Shown here piece after piece: positions 14,354 through 23,190 of a DNA stretch of 64,000 nucleotides; position 1 is the stretch's first letter, and each line of letters opens with the position of its first letter. A program made the translations under genes and the position numbers. The notes under the pieces were generated by a model that saw nothing but the letters and a program-made list of their open reading frames with translations, ran no database searches and had not been told where the DNA came from. The stretch spans positions 558,001-622,000 of the forward strand of contig NZ_JAUSTJ010000001.1 in the NCBI RefSeq assembly GCF_030812785.1. The letters are read 5' to 3'. Source of the DNA: Sphingomonas kyeonggiensis. GTDB lineage: Bacteria; Pseudomonadota; Alphaproteobacteria; Sphingomonadales; Sphingomonadaceae.

Positions 14354-17347
14354 TCAGAAGAACTGCTTGCGGAAGGTGAGCTTCACCGTGCGGCCGATCG
14401 GGTCGCGCAGGTTCGGCGCATAGGCCACAGGCGTCACGCCATTCTCGTCGGTCACCCGCTGGCGCGCGTTGAACATGTTGTCGACGCGCAGCTGGATCCG
14501 CGAGCCACGGAACCAGGGGTGCTTGAGCAGGAAGTCGATGTCCTGGCCCGGGTTGAACTCGGCGAGCAGGTTGACCTTGGCCAGGCTGCCGAAGTTGAGC
14601 TCGCCGGTGCTGCCCGGTAGGCTGGTGGTGCCGCCCGTGGTGCGGGTGCCGCTCTGCCAGTTGCCGTTGAGCTGGACGAGTAGCGCGTCGCGCTTCACGC
14701 CCGCGGTGAAGTCCACCCGGTGCGCCGCGATCGCCTGACTGGTCGTGTCGCCGAGCCGGTCGATGACCGGCAGGCCCGGACGGATCTGGATTTCGTCGCG
14801 CAGCACCCAGGTGTGATAGGCGCTGAGGATGATGCGGTTGCCACCGCCTCCACCGCCAAAGCCGCCACGGCCACCGCCGCCGCCACCACCACCACCGGGG
14901 CCGCCAAAGCGCGGACCGCCGCCGCCCGGCGGACCACCCGCACCCGGGCCGGCACCGTCCGCCGGCGGGCGCGGCGGGGCTTCCTGACCCTGGCCCGGCT
15001 GGCCCTCGGGCCGCGGGCCACGGAACTGGCCGCCCTGGGTACCGCCGAACAGGCTCGACTGCTGGCCGAGGCGGCGGAACTGATCGAACATCGCCGTCAT
15101 CTCGGGCGGCAGCGGCTGGCCGGTGCGGCGCGATTCCTCGCGCGCCTTCTGGAAGGCCTCACGGCGCTCGCGCATCCGCTTCTGCTGGGGCGAGGCGATC
15201 GGCAGGAACAGGTTGAAGCCCCAGCGCAGCTCCGAATGCTCGGTCCGGTCATAGTTCACCGGGCGCGCATCGATGTTGAGCAGCCGGCCGTCGCCGTCGC
15301 GCACGAAGCGGTCGGGGAATGCCGCTTCGACTTCGGCGGAAGCACCGGGGAAGCTCTGGATCGCGTTGCGGAAGCGCGAATTGGTGTAGTTCACCACGAT
15401 GCCGAGATTGGTCTCGGTGAACGGCCGGATGTTGAGCCCGGCGCGGAACACGTGGCGGCTGTCAGCGCTCAGCGCGGTGTTGCCGCCGCTGATCTGGCTG
15501 ATGTTGACGCTCTCGCCGCGCACGAAGTCGTAGACGGTCACGTTGGGCGTGGTGACCACCGGATTGCCGAGCTGCCCCGGCGTCGGCGCGTTGCTGTCAT
15601 CGATGAAGCTGACGATCGCCTGGACCTGGGTGATCGGCGACCAGTTGAAGCCATAGCCGGTGGTGGTCAGCCGCCCGAAGTCCGAGAGCTGCTCGACTTC
15701 GATATTGGCGTTGACCGAGAAGTCGCCGATCGCGTCGAGCACCGCGCGGCGCCGGCTGGTGATCGGGATAGAGATGTTGCCGCGCACCGCGCCGGTGTCG
15801 CGCGAGATGTCGCTCGAACTGAACACGCCCGAGCGGAAGGACCTGCCCGACAGGTCGTTGGTCCGTCCCGCTACGCGGATGCTGCCGGTGACGTCGCCCG
15901 CCGGCAGCTTGAACAGCGGGCCGTTGGTGAGGAACTCGACATTGCCGACCTTGGTGGTCGATTCGGTCCAGTCGTCCGGCCGGCTGCCGATCAGGCTGTA
16001 GGGGATCGGCGCGAACGGGTTGAAGCTCGGGTCGTTGGCATTGAGCAGCGCCTGGGCCACGCTGGGGTCGACGCCGCGCGTGGTGGTCGAATCGCTGCCG
16101 GTCTGCTGGTAATTGGCGTTGAGCGACCAGCGCCAGCTGTTGATCCAGGGCGCGCTGTCGCCGTTGACCGTCAGCTCGCCGCGCAGCGCCTGGCTGCTGC
16201 TCGAGCGGGTCAGCGGGTTGAGATTGTCGTAATAGCGCCGCAGCTCGACATCCTGGCCGAAGGGCGAGAACGGATTGCCTGTGGGCAGGGTCAGCGTCGC
16301 GCTCGGCAGGCCGAGCCAGCTCTCGCTCTCGTTGACGTCGAGGTTGATCGTCGCGGTGGCGCTCACCTTGGGCGAGAGCGCGCGGTTGTAGATGCCGCTG
16401 ATCGTCAGGTTCTTCGCCGGGCCGACCAAAGTGCGATAGGGCGTGACGTCGGTGATGTTGGGATCATTGGCATTGGCCGCATAGCCGGCGAGCGCCTGCT
16501 GGCCGGACACCGGCACCCCGGCGACCGTCACCGGCCGGCCGGCCAACGCGCTCAGCGCCGGATCGATCTCGCGGCCGATCGGGGCACCGGTGACCGGATC
16601 GAGCACCACTGCGCCCAGCCCACTGATGTTGCCGGTCGTGTCGAACAGCGCATTGCCGGCGCGGCTGACCCCGCGCTCGCTCTCGAGGATCGACGAATTC
16701 TGGTTGTACTTGACGTCCAGCGTCACCCGCCCGTCGCGGTTGAGCTTGAGGATGTTGAGGTTGGCGCTCTCGGTCGCATTGCCGCCATCGGTGGGCATCT
16801 GCCCTTCGAGCACCGTCGTCACTGCCTGGAAGCGGCGGCGCAGCACGAAGTTGATCACCTTCTGGGTGGCGCCATAGCCATATTGCAGCGCGACTTCCTC
16901 GGGCAGGATGTCGACCCGCTCAATCGCCTCGGTCGGCAGGTCGCGGACCTCGTTCATGCTCGAGCGGCGGCCGCTGATCAGGATCACCGGCTGCTCGTCG
17001 CCGCGGCCCGAGCCGCTGCCGAGCTGCGCCTGGAGCGCAGTGATCAGCTCGGACACATTGGAGGCGCCATAGGCGCGGATGTCGGCCGGGTTGAGCTGGA
17101 CCTCGGGCTTGACGTCGGTCTTCACCGCACCGGGCAGCACGCCGTTGACGACGATCGCGCCTTCGTCGCCCATCTCGTCCGTGCCCTGGTCCTGCGCTGC
17201 TGCGGGGGCCTGCGCCTGGGGCTGGGGATGATTCTGCGCGGAGGAAGGCGTGGGCGCCTGCTGCTGCGCCTGGGCGAGCACCGCGCCCGGCATCATGCCG
17301 GCGAGCAATCCGGCAACCGCGGCACCACGCATCAACTTCGAACGCAT
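14354..17347 (-). CDS. TonB-dependent outer-membrane receptor with Gly/Pro-rich insertion
   Basis: A 997-residue outer-membrane receptor. A signal peptide (cleavage near VLAQA) is followed by a Gln/Pro/Ala linker, a TonB-box-like EGAIVVNG, a plug (VILISGRRSSMNEVRDLP) and a long beta-barrel ending in a terminal Phe (LTFRKQFF). Residues about 770-840 form a Gly/Pro/Arg-rich low-complexity stretch. ATG at 17347 is chosen for the signal peptide and the GGGTGGG upstream; an upstream extension would cross the tRNA. Substrate unknown. Confidence 0.85.
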   Translation of the reverse strand: MRSKLMRGAAVAGLLAGMMPGAVLAQAQQQAPTPSSAQNHPQPQAQAPAAAQDQGTDEMGDEGAIVVNGVLPGAVKTDVKPEVQLNPADIRAYGASNVSELITALQAQLGSGSGRGDEQPVILISGRRSSMNEVRDLPTEAIERVDILPEEVALQYGYGATQKVINFVLRRRFQAVTTVLEGQMPTDGGNATESANLNILKLNRDGRVTLDVKYNQNSSILESERGVSRAGNALFDTTGNISGLGAVVLDPVTGAPIGREIDPALSALAGRPVTVAGVPVSGQQALAGYAANANDPNITDVTPYRTLVGPAKNLTISGIYNRALSPKVSATATINLDVNESESWLGLPSATLTLPTGNPFSPFGQDVELRRYYDNLNPLTRSSSSQALRGELTVNGDSAPWINSWRWSLNANYQQTGSDSTTTRGVDPSVAQALLNANDPSFNPFAPIPYSLIGSRPDDWTESTTKVGNVEFLTNGPLFKLPAGDVTGSIRVAGRTNDLSGRSFRSGVFSSSDISRDTGAVRGNISIPITSRRRAVLDAIGDFSVNANIEVEQLSDFGRLTTTGYGFNWSPITQVQAIVSFIDDSNAPTPGQLGNPVVTTPNVTVYDFVRGESVNISQISGGNTALSADSRHVFRAGLNIRPFTETNLGIVVNYTNSRFRNAIQSFPGASAEVEAAFPDRFVRDGDGRLLNIDARPVNYDRTEHSELRWGFNLFLPIASPQQKRMRERREAFQKAREESRRTGQPLPPEMTAMFDQFRRLGQQSSLFGGTQGGQFRGPRPEGQPGQGQEAPPRPPADGAGPGAGGPPGGGGPRFGGPGGGGGGGGGRGGFGGGGGGNRIILSAYHTWVLRDEIQIRPGLPVIDRLGDTTSQAIAAHRVDFTAGVKRDALLVQLNGNWQSGTRTTGGTTSLPGSTGELNFGSLAKVNLLAEFNPGQDIDFLLKHPWFRGSRIQLRVDNMFNARQRVTDENGVTPVAYAPNLRDPIGRTVKLTFRKQFF

Positions 17348-17499
17348 CAAATTCCCACCCTTTTCGAAAACCCCGCGCGGCAAGTGACACCGCCAGCATG
17401 AATGCTGCGTGGCTAGCCGCGACTTGTCGCAGAAGTTTGCCGGGTTCTCGAAAAAATTGCGGCACCGCGGCGATGTCGCCGGGTGCCTGCATTTTTCAC

Positions 17500-17586
17500 T
17501 GGTGCGGTCGAGAAGACTCGAACTTCCACGGCCTTTCGGCCACAACGACCTCAACGTTGCGCGTCTACCAGTTCCGCCACGACCGC
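17500..17586 (-). tRNA. tRNA-Leu (anticodon GAG)
   Basis: An 87-nt class II tRNA with encoded CCA. The acceptor stem GCGGTCG pairs with CGACCGC, with discriminator A. The anticodon stem CAACG/CGTTG encloses loop TTGAGGT, giving GAG, which reads CUC and CUU. The long variable arm (TGGCCGAAAGGCCG) and TTCGAGTCT T-arm fit tRNA-Leu. The adjacent protein genes lie 152 and 129 bases away. No integrase or direct repeat is next to it. Confidence 0.95.
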
Positions 17587-17715
17587 ACGTGAAATCCGTC
17601 AGTTGGGATACCGACGGCTGGTAAGGCAGCGGCCCCTAGCAACGCGTTTCGGACATTGCAAGCGGTTCCGCCGCGCTTTTCCAAACGAAGCGAAATCCGC
17701 TAAGCGCGCCGTCCC

Positions 17716-19068
17716 ATGCGCATCGCCCCCGATCTTTCCGCCGAGATGCGCCGAATCCTGTCGCTGGCCTGGCCGGTGGCGCTGACCAGCCTCAACTGGA
17801 CGATCCTCCATGTCACCGACGTGGTGGTGGTCGGCTTCACCGGCACCGAGCAGATGGCAGCCCTCGGCGCCAGCCGCGCGCTCACCTTCCCGGGCATCGT
17901 GATGGGGCTGGGCGCGCTTTCCGGCGTGCTCGTCCATGTCTCGCGCGCCGATGGGGCGAAGGACCTGCCGGGCACCGGCCGCGCCTTCCACCAGGGGCTG
18001 CTGCTCGCCGCCGCGCTCGGCATGCTCAGCGCGCTGCTGCTCTTCGCCTTCGCCATGCCGATGCTGCTGGCGATCGGCGTGGCCGGCGAGATCGCCCCGC
18101 ACGCCGCCGAGGTCGTGCGGGTGATGGCGCTCGCCTATCCCTTCCAGCTGCTGATCGTCACCGCGAGCTTCTTCCTCGAAGGGGTAAGCCGCCCGCAGCG
18201 GGTGACCGTGGTCAACCTCGCGATCCTGCCGGTCAACGCCCTGCTCGCCTGGGCGCTGTCGGCCGGGCATCTCGGCTTGCCGGCAATGGGCGCGACCGGC
18301 GCGGCGCTGGCCACCACCATCGCCTCCGCCTTGGGCGCGGCCGGCATGATCGCCGCCGCCTGGACCCTGCCCCGCGCCAAGGCGCGCGGCGTGCACGACC
18401 TCTCCGGCATCTTCAGCCGCGATTCGCTAAAGGGCGCGCTGGGGCTCGCCTTGTTCGGCCTGATCCCCGCCATCGCCTCGGGGCTCGAGCTGGTCGGCTT
18501 CTCGATCCTGATCGCGCTGTCGACCGAGCTGGGCGACGTCACCGCGCATGCCTTCCAGCTCGTCTTCTCGATCCACAACGTCACCTTCTCGGTGGCGCTC
18601 GGCCTGGGATCGGCGGCGGGGGTGCGCGTCGGCAACGCGGTGGGCGAGGGCGTGCCCCAGGCGGCCGCGCGGCGCACCGCCATCGCCGCCTCGCTCGCCG
18701 CGCTCGCCACCGGCCTGCTTGCGCTCCTGCTGATCCTCGTGCCGGCGCCCTTCGTCGCGCTGTTCCCGGCCGTGCCCGAGGTGCACCGGATCGCGCTACT
18801 CATGCTGCCGATCTGGGCGCCGTTCATCCTGTTCGACGGGGTGCAGGTGGTGTTCGTCTATGCTCTGCGCTCGCTCGGCGACCAGGTCGCGGCGGGGATC
18901 AACTCGGTGATCGCCTTCTTCCTCGTCACCGGCGGCGCGGGGCTGGTGTTCGTGCGGCTATGGGGCTGGGAGGCGACCGGCCTCGTCCTCGCCTCGGGGA
19001 TCGGCATGGTGGTCGCCGCGGCGCTCCACGGCGCGCGGCTGTGGCGGGTCAGCCGCCGATTTCGGTAG
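17716..19068 (+). CDS. MATE-family multidrug/cation antiporter
   Basis: A 450-residue inner-membrane protein of about 12 helices in two homologous halves, as in NorM-type exporters. The N-terminal block WPVALTSLNWTILHVTDVVV and the helix break with GVLVHVSRADGAKD are MATE-like. Substrate cannot be told. Its last 20 bases overlap the end of the convergent zinc-ribbon gene. Confidence 0.85.
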   Translation: MRIAPDLSAEMRRILSLAWPVALTSLNWTILHVTDVVVVGFTGTEQMAALGASRALTFPGIVMGLGALSGVLVHVSRADGAKDLPGTGRAFHQGLLLAAALGMLSALLLFAFAMPMLLAIGVAGEIAPHAAEVVRVMALAYPFQLLIVTASFFLEGVSRPQRVTVVNLAILPVNALLAWALSAGHLGLPAMGATGAALATTIASALGAAGMIAAAWTLPRAKARGVHDLSGIFSRDSLKGALGLALFGLIPAIASGLELVGFSILIALSTELGDVTAHAFQLVFSIHNVTFSVALGLGSAAGVRVGNAVGEGVPQAAARRTAIAASLAALATGLLALLLILVPAPFVALFPAVPEVHRIALLMLPIWAPFILFDGVQVVFVYALRSLGDQVAAGINSVIAFFLVTGGAGLVFVRLWGWEATGLVLASGIGMVVAAALHGARLWRVSRRFR

Positions 19069-19801
19069 CGAAGGCCAGGCGCGCCGTCGCCGCGCTGCGC
19101 GGCGGATCGACCTGGGCCGAATTGAAGTCGATCGTCTGCTTGGGCCCGATCTCGCGCACCGACGGCGTGACCCGCCAGCTATAGACGAGCCGGTCTTCCT
19201 TGTCCTTGAGCTCGATCCGGATGTCGGGCACGCGCTGCTTGTCGGCGGTGGGGTTGGCCACCTTGCCCGAGATGATGAACAGCTCGCTGCCATTGGTCTG
19301 GGTGCGCAGCTCGACATTCTTGTCGGTGAACACCAGGGGCGTCTCGACTTCGCCGCCGATGCCGAGGCCCCAGCCCAGCTGCGCGGCGAGCCCGGGCGCG
19401 CCCGAATAGAGGATCGCACCGGTGCCGAGCAGCATCGAGAAGCCCGCGACGAAGGCGGCGGCGGTCCAGCGGCGCGCCGGGTTGCGGCGCGGCTTGAACG
19501 GCGGCTGCGGCGCGAAGGGATCATAGTCGGGCGAGGGCCCGCCGGCAGCGGCGGTGATCGAGGCATCGTCGAACACCCGCGGTGCCGCGGGCGCCTCGCG
19601 CTTCGGCACCTCGGCCTCGCGCTTGGGCGCCGGGGTGACCGGGCCGTCCGCCGCCGTGGCGCGCGTGGTCAGGTCGAGCGCGACCGGCGCCTGGAACCAG
19701 CTATGCTTGCAGCTCGCGCAGCGCACGGTGCGGCCGTCGGCGCCAATGGCGCTGTCCGGCACCAGATAGCGGGTTCGGCACTGGCTGCATTCGAGGATCA
19801 T
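19049..19801 (-). CDS. Zinc-ribbon (MJ0042-type) membrane-anchored protein
   Basis: A 250-residue protein. An N-terminal zinc ribbon has Cys at residues 5, 8, 28 and 31 (CSQC and CASC). A Pro/Ala/Glu-rich linker is followed by one transmembrane helix (TAAAFVAGFSMLLGTGAILY) and a beta-rich C-terminal domain (FTDKNVELRTQTNGSELFII). Function is unproven. In alphaproteobacteria this family often sits next to ftsEX, as here, hinting at a cell-envelope role. ATG at 19801 lies at the end of a 364-base repeat-bearing gap. Confidence 0.8.
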   Translation of the reverse strand: MILECSQCRTRYLVPDSAIGADGRTVRCASCKHSWFQAPVALDLTTRATAADGPVTPAPKREAEVPKREAPAAPRVFDDASITAAAGGPSPDYDPFAPQPPFKPRRNPARRWTAAAFVAGFSMLLGTGAILYSGAPGLAAQLGWGLGIGGEVETPLVFTDKNVELRTQTNGSELFIISGKVANPTADKQRVPDIRIELKDKEDRLVYSWRVTPSVREIGPKQTIDFNSAQVDPPRSAATARLAFATEIGG

Positions 19802-19935
19802 TGCGCTCGGCTCACGACACACGGGGGCCTGTCGCCCGATTGTCACGATTCTAGACCCATCGATTCGCGCGAACAAGAGTCCCCGGCCCGAGTATCCCCA
19901 GCTTCTTGAGAAAGGCGGGCCGTCAAATATCCACC

Positions 19936-20071
19936 CGTCATCCCCGCGCAGGCGGGGATCCAGGGTAATCCGGGGCAATCGAAGCAATCGGGCACGCCTT
20001 GCCGGAAACGCCGAGGCGTGCCGGGCGTGCGCCGCCCGTGGCTCTGGATCCCCGCCTGCGCGGGGATGACG
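19936..20071. repeat. Palindromic intergenic repeat, family R, copy 1
   Basis: Two perfect 28-base arms in inverted orientation (19936-19963 and 20044-20071) surround an 80-base spacer. Each arm also contains its own CCCCGC/GCGGGG hairpin. The consensus begins CGTCATCCCCGC. This copy lies in the divergent gap before ftsE, whereas the others follow genes. The rest of the 19802-20165 gap shows no gene. Confidence 0.85.
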
Positions 20072-20165
20072 ATGAAGGATATCCGGACGACCTCCCCGGC
20101 GCGCCACGCTTGAGCCCGTCAAATCCCTGTGCGATGGCAGGTGCAAGGGAAGCGCCGGGAGCCTG

Positions 20166-20870
20166 ATGGCCAGCATCGTTCAATTCGAGAATGTCGGCCT
20201 GCGCTATGGTTCGGGCGACGAGACTCTCTCGGACATCAGCTTCTCGCTGAACACCGGCGCCTTCTATTTCCTCACCGGACCCTCGGGCGCGGGCAAGACC
20301 TCGCTGCTCAAATTGCTCTACCTCGCCCAGCGCGCGACCCGCGGCACCGTCCGCATCTTCGGCGAGGATGCCGGCGCGCTGCCCCGCACCCGCCTGCCCG
20401 GCTTCCGCCGCCGCATCGGCGTGGTATTCCAGGATTTCCGCCTGGTCCCCCACCTTTCCGCCTATGACAATATCGCGCTCCCCTTGCGCGTCGCCGGCGT
20501 GTCGGAAAGCGATATCGAGGCGCCGGTGCGCGAGATGCTCGCCTGGGTCGGCCTCACCGATCGCGGCCGCGCCAAGCCGCCCACCCTGTCGGGCGGCGAG
20601 CAGCAGCGCATCGCCATCGCCCGCGCGGTGATCGGTCGCCCCGAGCTGCTCGTCGCGGACGAGCCCACGGGCAACGTCGATCCCGACATGGCCGAGCGGC
20701 TGCTCCATCTGTTCGACAGCCTCAACCGGCTCGGCACCACCGTGGTGGTGGCGACGCACGACTTCCACCTGCTCAACCGCATCCCCAACGCGCACATGAT
20801 GCGGCTGGAGAAGGGTCGGCTCAACGATCCCACCGGCGCGCTGCGCAACCCGCCGCGGGGCGCCCAGTGA
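20166..20870 (+). CDS. ftsE: Cell-division ATPase FtsE
   Basis: A 234-residue ABC ATPase that works with FtsX to control peptidoglycan hydrolases at the septum. It has Walker A GPSGAGKTS, signature LSGGEQQRIAIARAV, Walker B LLVADEPTGNVD and switch His in VATHDFHLL. ATG at 20166 follows GGGAG. The stop overlaps the GTG of ftsX. Confidence 0.93.
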   Translation: MASIVQFENVGLRYGSGDETLSDISFSLNTGAFYFLTGPSGAGKTSLLKLLYLAQRATRGTVRIFGEDAGALPRTRLPGFRRRIGVVFQDFRLVPHLSAYDNIALPLRVAGVSESDIEAPVREMLAWVGLTDRGRAKPPTLSGGEQQRIAIARAVIGRPELLVADEPTGNVDPDMAERLLHLFDSLNRLGTTVVVATHDFHLLNRIPNAHMMRLEKGRLNDPTGALRNPPRGAQ

Positions 20871-21751
20871 AGCTGAGCCTCAACCCCAACGCCCCCGATC
20901 GCCGCCTGCTCGACGAGAGCCGGCGCACCCGCGCGATGACCTGGATCATGGCGATCATGGTCTTCCTCACCGTGCTCGCCGGTGCGCTGGGGCTCGGCAT
21001 GTTCGCCGCCACCGCCCAGCTCGACCGCCAGCTCGCCGGGCGGCTGACCATCCAGATCGTCGAGCCCGATGCCGCGTTGCGCGACGGCCAGGCGGCCGCG
21101 ATCCGCGCGGCGGTCACCCGGCTGCCGGGGGTGCAGCGCGTCGCCGAGGTCGATCGCCAGCGGCTCGCCGAGCTGCTCAAGCCCTGGCTCGGCGATACCG
21201 GGCTCGACCCCGACCTGCCGATGCCGGCGATGATCGATATCGAGGTGCGCGGCAGCACCACCGCGGCAGTGGAGCGCGCCGCCCGCCAGGTCGCGCCCAA
21301 TGCCCGGATCGACCGGCACGCCCAGTGGCTCTCGCCGGTGCGCGGGTTCATGACCACGATGAGCTGGCTCGCCGTCGGGCTGATGCTGCTGATCGCCAGC
21401 GCCACCGCTGCGGTGGTGCTGCTCGCCGCGCGTTCGGGGCTGGACACGCACCGCGACACCATTGATGTGCTCCACATGCTCGGCTCCACCGATGTCCAGA
21501 TCGCCCGCCTGTTCCAGCGGCGGATCGCGTTCGATACGCTGCTCGGCGGCCTGCTCGGCACCGTGGCGGCGCTCGGGCTGGTCTGGTTCCTCCAGTCGCG
21601 CATGGCGCTGGTCGGCTCGGAGATGCTGAGCGGCGTGGCGCTGCAGCAGCGCGACTGGTTCCTGCTCCTGCTGCTCCCGCTCGGCTTCGCGCTGCTCGCC
21701 ACCTTCGCGGCGCGGCGCACCGTGCTGCGCGCGCTGGGCCGCACGCTGTGA
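20867..21751 (+). CDS. ftsX: Cell-division protein FtsX
   Basis: A 294-residue inner-membrane partner of FtsE. One N-terminal helix (TWIMAIMVFLTVLAGALGLG) is followed by a periplasmic domain and then three C-terminal helices in an FtsX permease arrangement (HMLGSTDVQIARLFQRRI between them). The start is GTG at 20867 in a GTGA overlap with ftsE. The end overlaps ydcF. Confidence 0.9.
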   Translation: MKLSLNPNAPDRRLLDESRRTRAMTWIMAIMVFLTVLAGALGLGMFAATAQLDRQLAGRLTIQIVEPDAALRDGQAAAIRAAVTRLPGVQRVAEVDRQRLAELLKPWLGDTGLDPDLPMPAMIDIEVRGSTTAAVERAARQVAPNARIDRHAQWLSPVRGFMTTMSWLAVGLMLLIASATAAVVLLAARSGLDTHRDTIDVLHMLGSTDVQIARLFQRRIAFDTLLGGLLGTVAALGLVWFLQSRMALVGSEMLSGVALQQRDWFLLLLLPLGFALLATFAARRTVLRALGRTL

Positions 21752-22278
21752 TCCTGCGCCTGATTGCGCTGGTGGTGATCGCCTGGGCACTCGGCTTCGC
21801 TGCGTTCATGCTGTCGCTCGGCCATCCGCTGGAGGGCCGCAAGACCGATGCGATCGTGGTGCTGACCGGCGGATCGAAGCGGATCGACCGAGGCCTGGAA
21901 GTGCTGCGCGCCGGCGATGCCGAGCGTTTGCTGGTCAGCGGCGTCGATCCCGATGTCCGCCCCGGCGAGTTCGCGGCGGAGTACAAGATCGATCGCAAGC
22001 TGATGCGCTGCTGCGTCGATCTCGGCTGGCAGGCGGTCGACACCCGCTCCAATGCCGAGGAGACCGCCGAATGGGTGAAGGAGCATGGCTACAAGACCGT
22101 GCGCCTCGTCACGTCGGACTGGCACATGCCGCGTGCCCGGCTCGAGCTCGCCCATGCGCTGAAGGGCGTGGAAGTGGTCGGCGATCCGGTGCGCAGCCAG
22201 CCGGGCTTCGCCATGCTGTTCCGCGAATATCACAAATATCTGGTGCGCCGCATCGCACTGCTGCTCGGTGCTCGCTGA
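21748..22278 (+). CDS. YdcF-like DUF218 protein
   Basis: A 176-residue envelope protein with one N-terminal membrane helix and a DUF218 domain. Motifs are AIVVLTGGSKRIDRGLEVLR, LLVSGVDP, SNAEETAEWV and VTSDWHMPRARL. The family includes SanA and ElyC, which affect envelope integrity; the biochemical activity is unclear. The start is GTG at 21748, coupled to ftsX. Confidence 0.8.
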   Translation: MILRLIALVVIAWALGFAAFMLSLGHPLEGRKTDAIVVLTGGSKRIDRGLEVLRAGDAERLLVSGVDPDVRPGEFAAEYKIDRKLMRCCVDLGWQAVDTRSNAEETAEWVKEHGYKTVRLVTSDWHMPRARLELAHALKGVEVVGDPVRSQPGFAMLFREYHKYLVRRIALLLGAR

Positions 22279-22961
22279 TGAACTTCCTGCGTACGCTGAT
22301 CTTCTCGCTCTTCTTCTACGGCCTCTCGGTCGTGCTGGTGCTGCTCGTGCCGCTGGTCGCGCTGCTCGGCGGCGATTCGCTGCGCAGCTACGCGATGGCC
22401 TGGGTGGGGCTGATGACCTGGTCGGCGCGCTGGATCCTCGGCATCCGCGTGCAGATCGAGGGCACGATTCCCAAGGGGCCGGTGCTCTTCGCCGGCAAGC
22501 ATGAATCGCTGTTCGAGGCGCTGGAGCTCAGCCGGCTGCTCGGCTCGCCCGCCACGGTGATGAAGCGCGAGCTCGCCCAGATCCCGCTCTGGGGCTGGGC
22601 GGCACGGCGCTACGGCGTGATCATCGTCAATCGCACCGCCAATGCCGCGGCGCTGCGATCGATGATGAAGGATGCCAGGGTTGCGCTCGCGCAGGGCCGC
22701 TCGGTGCTGATCTTTCCCGAAGGCACGCGGGTGAAGCCGGGCGAGGCGCCGGCGCTGCGCTCGGGCTTTGCCGGGCTCTACCGGATGCTCGACCTGCCCG
22801 TCGTGCCGATCGCGGTGCGGAGCGGCCATGTCTGGCCCAAGCATGGGATCAAGAAGCCCGGCGTGATCACCTTCCGCTTCCTCGATCCGATCCCGCCGGG
22901 CCTGCCCCGCGCCGAGGCCGAGGCGCGCGTGCATGCCGGGATCAACGCGCTCAACGGCTGA
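22278..22961 (+). CDS. plsC: 1-acyl-sn-glycerol-3-phosphate acyltransferase (PlsC family)
   Basis: A 227-residue membrane acyltransferase of phospholipid synthesis. It has an N-terminal hydrophobic helix, the catalytic block GKHESLFEAL (H-x4-E, the variant common in this subgroup, in place of H-x4-D) and the glycerophosphate-binding IFPEGTRVKPG. The ATG overlaps the ydcF stop by one base (TGATG). The repeat copy A begins 12 bases after its stop. Confidence 0.85.
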   Translation: MNFLRTLIFSLFFYGLSVVLVLLVPLVALLGGDSLRSYAMAWVGLMTWSARWILGIRVQIEGTIPKGPVLFAGKHESLFEALELSRLLGSPATVMKRELAQIPLWGWAARRYGVIIVNRTANAAALRSMMKDARVALAQGRSVLIFPEGTRVKPGEAPALRSGFAGLYRMLDLPVVPIAVRSGHVWPKHGIKKPGVITFRFLDPIPPGLPRAEAEARVHAGINALNG

Positions 22962-22972
22962 GGCGCGGCCCG

Positions 22973-23169
22973 GCTTGCAATGTAGGATTTCGTCTGGTTG
23001 GCTCGGGCGGTCGGAACTGGCGTTCCGGCCGCTCTTTGCCTTGTTGGAAAAATAGGATCCCGCACACGCAAGAATGTTGCGAGATGCGGTGCGCTCGCGG
23101 GAACTGTGTCAAATTAGGCGCCGCGAAAACCCGCTTCTGGCGTGTACTTCGTGTCCTTTGGCGATTCGC
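22973..23169. repeat. 197-bp dispersed repeat, copy A
   Basis: This noncoding segment fills the gap between convergent plsC and tyrA. It matches the reverse complement of 31190-31386 at 187 of 197 positions with no gaps. It contains hairpins, for example CGGTCGGAAC/GTTCCGGCCG near its start and GCGAG/CTCGC in the middle. No inverted terminal repeats, target duplication or transposase are visible. Small reading frames inside it are not supported. Confidence 0.9.
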
Positions 23170-23190
23170 ACGGGCGGCGCCCGTAGGAAT

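Noticed and set aside
14720..17401. A long plus-strand open frame antisense to the TonB receptor
   Set aside because: It is an artefact of high-GC codon use. The opposite strand encodes a coherent TonB receptor with signal peptide and barrel end; this frame shows only Arg/Ala/Gly-rich filler.
17500..17586. tRNA-Leu as an integration site for a mobile island
   Set aside because: No integrase, no repeat of the tRNA 3' end and no change in gene content are visible on either side.
21348..22052. Minus-strand frames antisense to ftsX and ydcF
   Set aside because: They lack domain patterns, and the plus strand has a clearly coupled ftsE-ftsX-ydcF-plsC operon.
22973..23169. Short open frames in the repeat copies (for example one starting MLRDAVRSRELCQIRRRE)
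   Set aside because: Both copies give similar short peptides because the DNA is similar, but no ribosome site, family or codon pattern supports translation, and the frames diverge as soon as the repeat ends.
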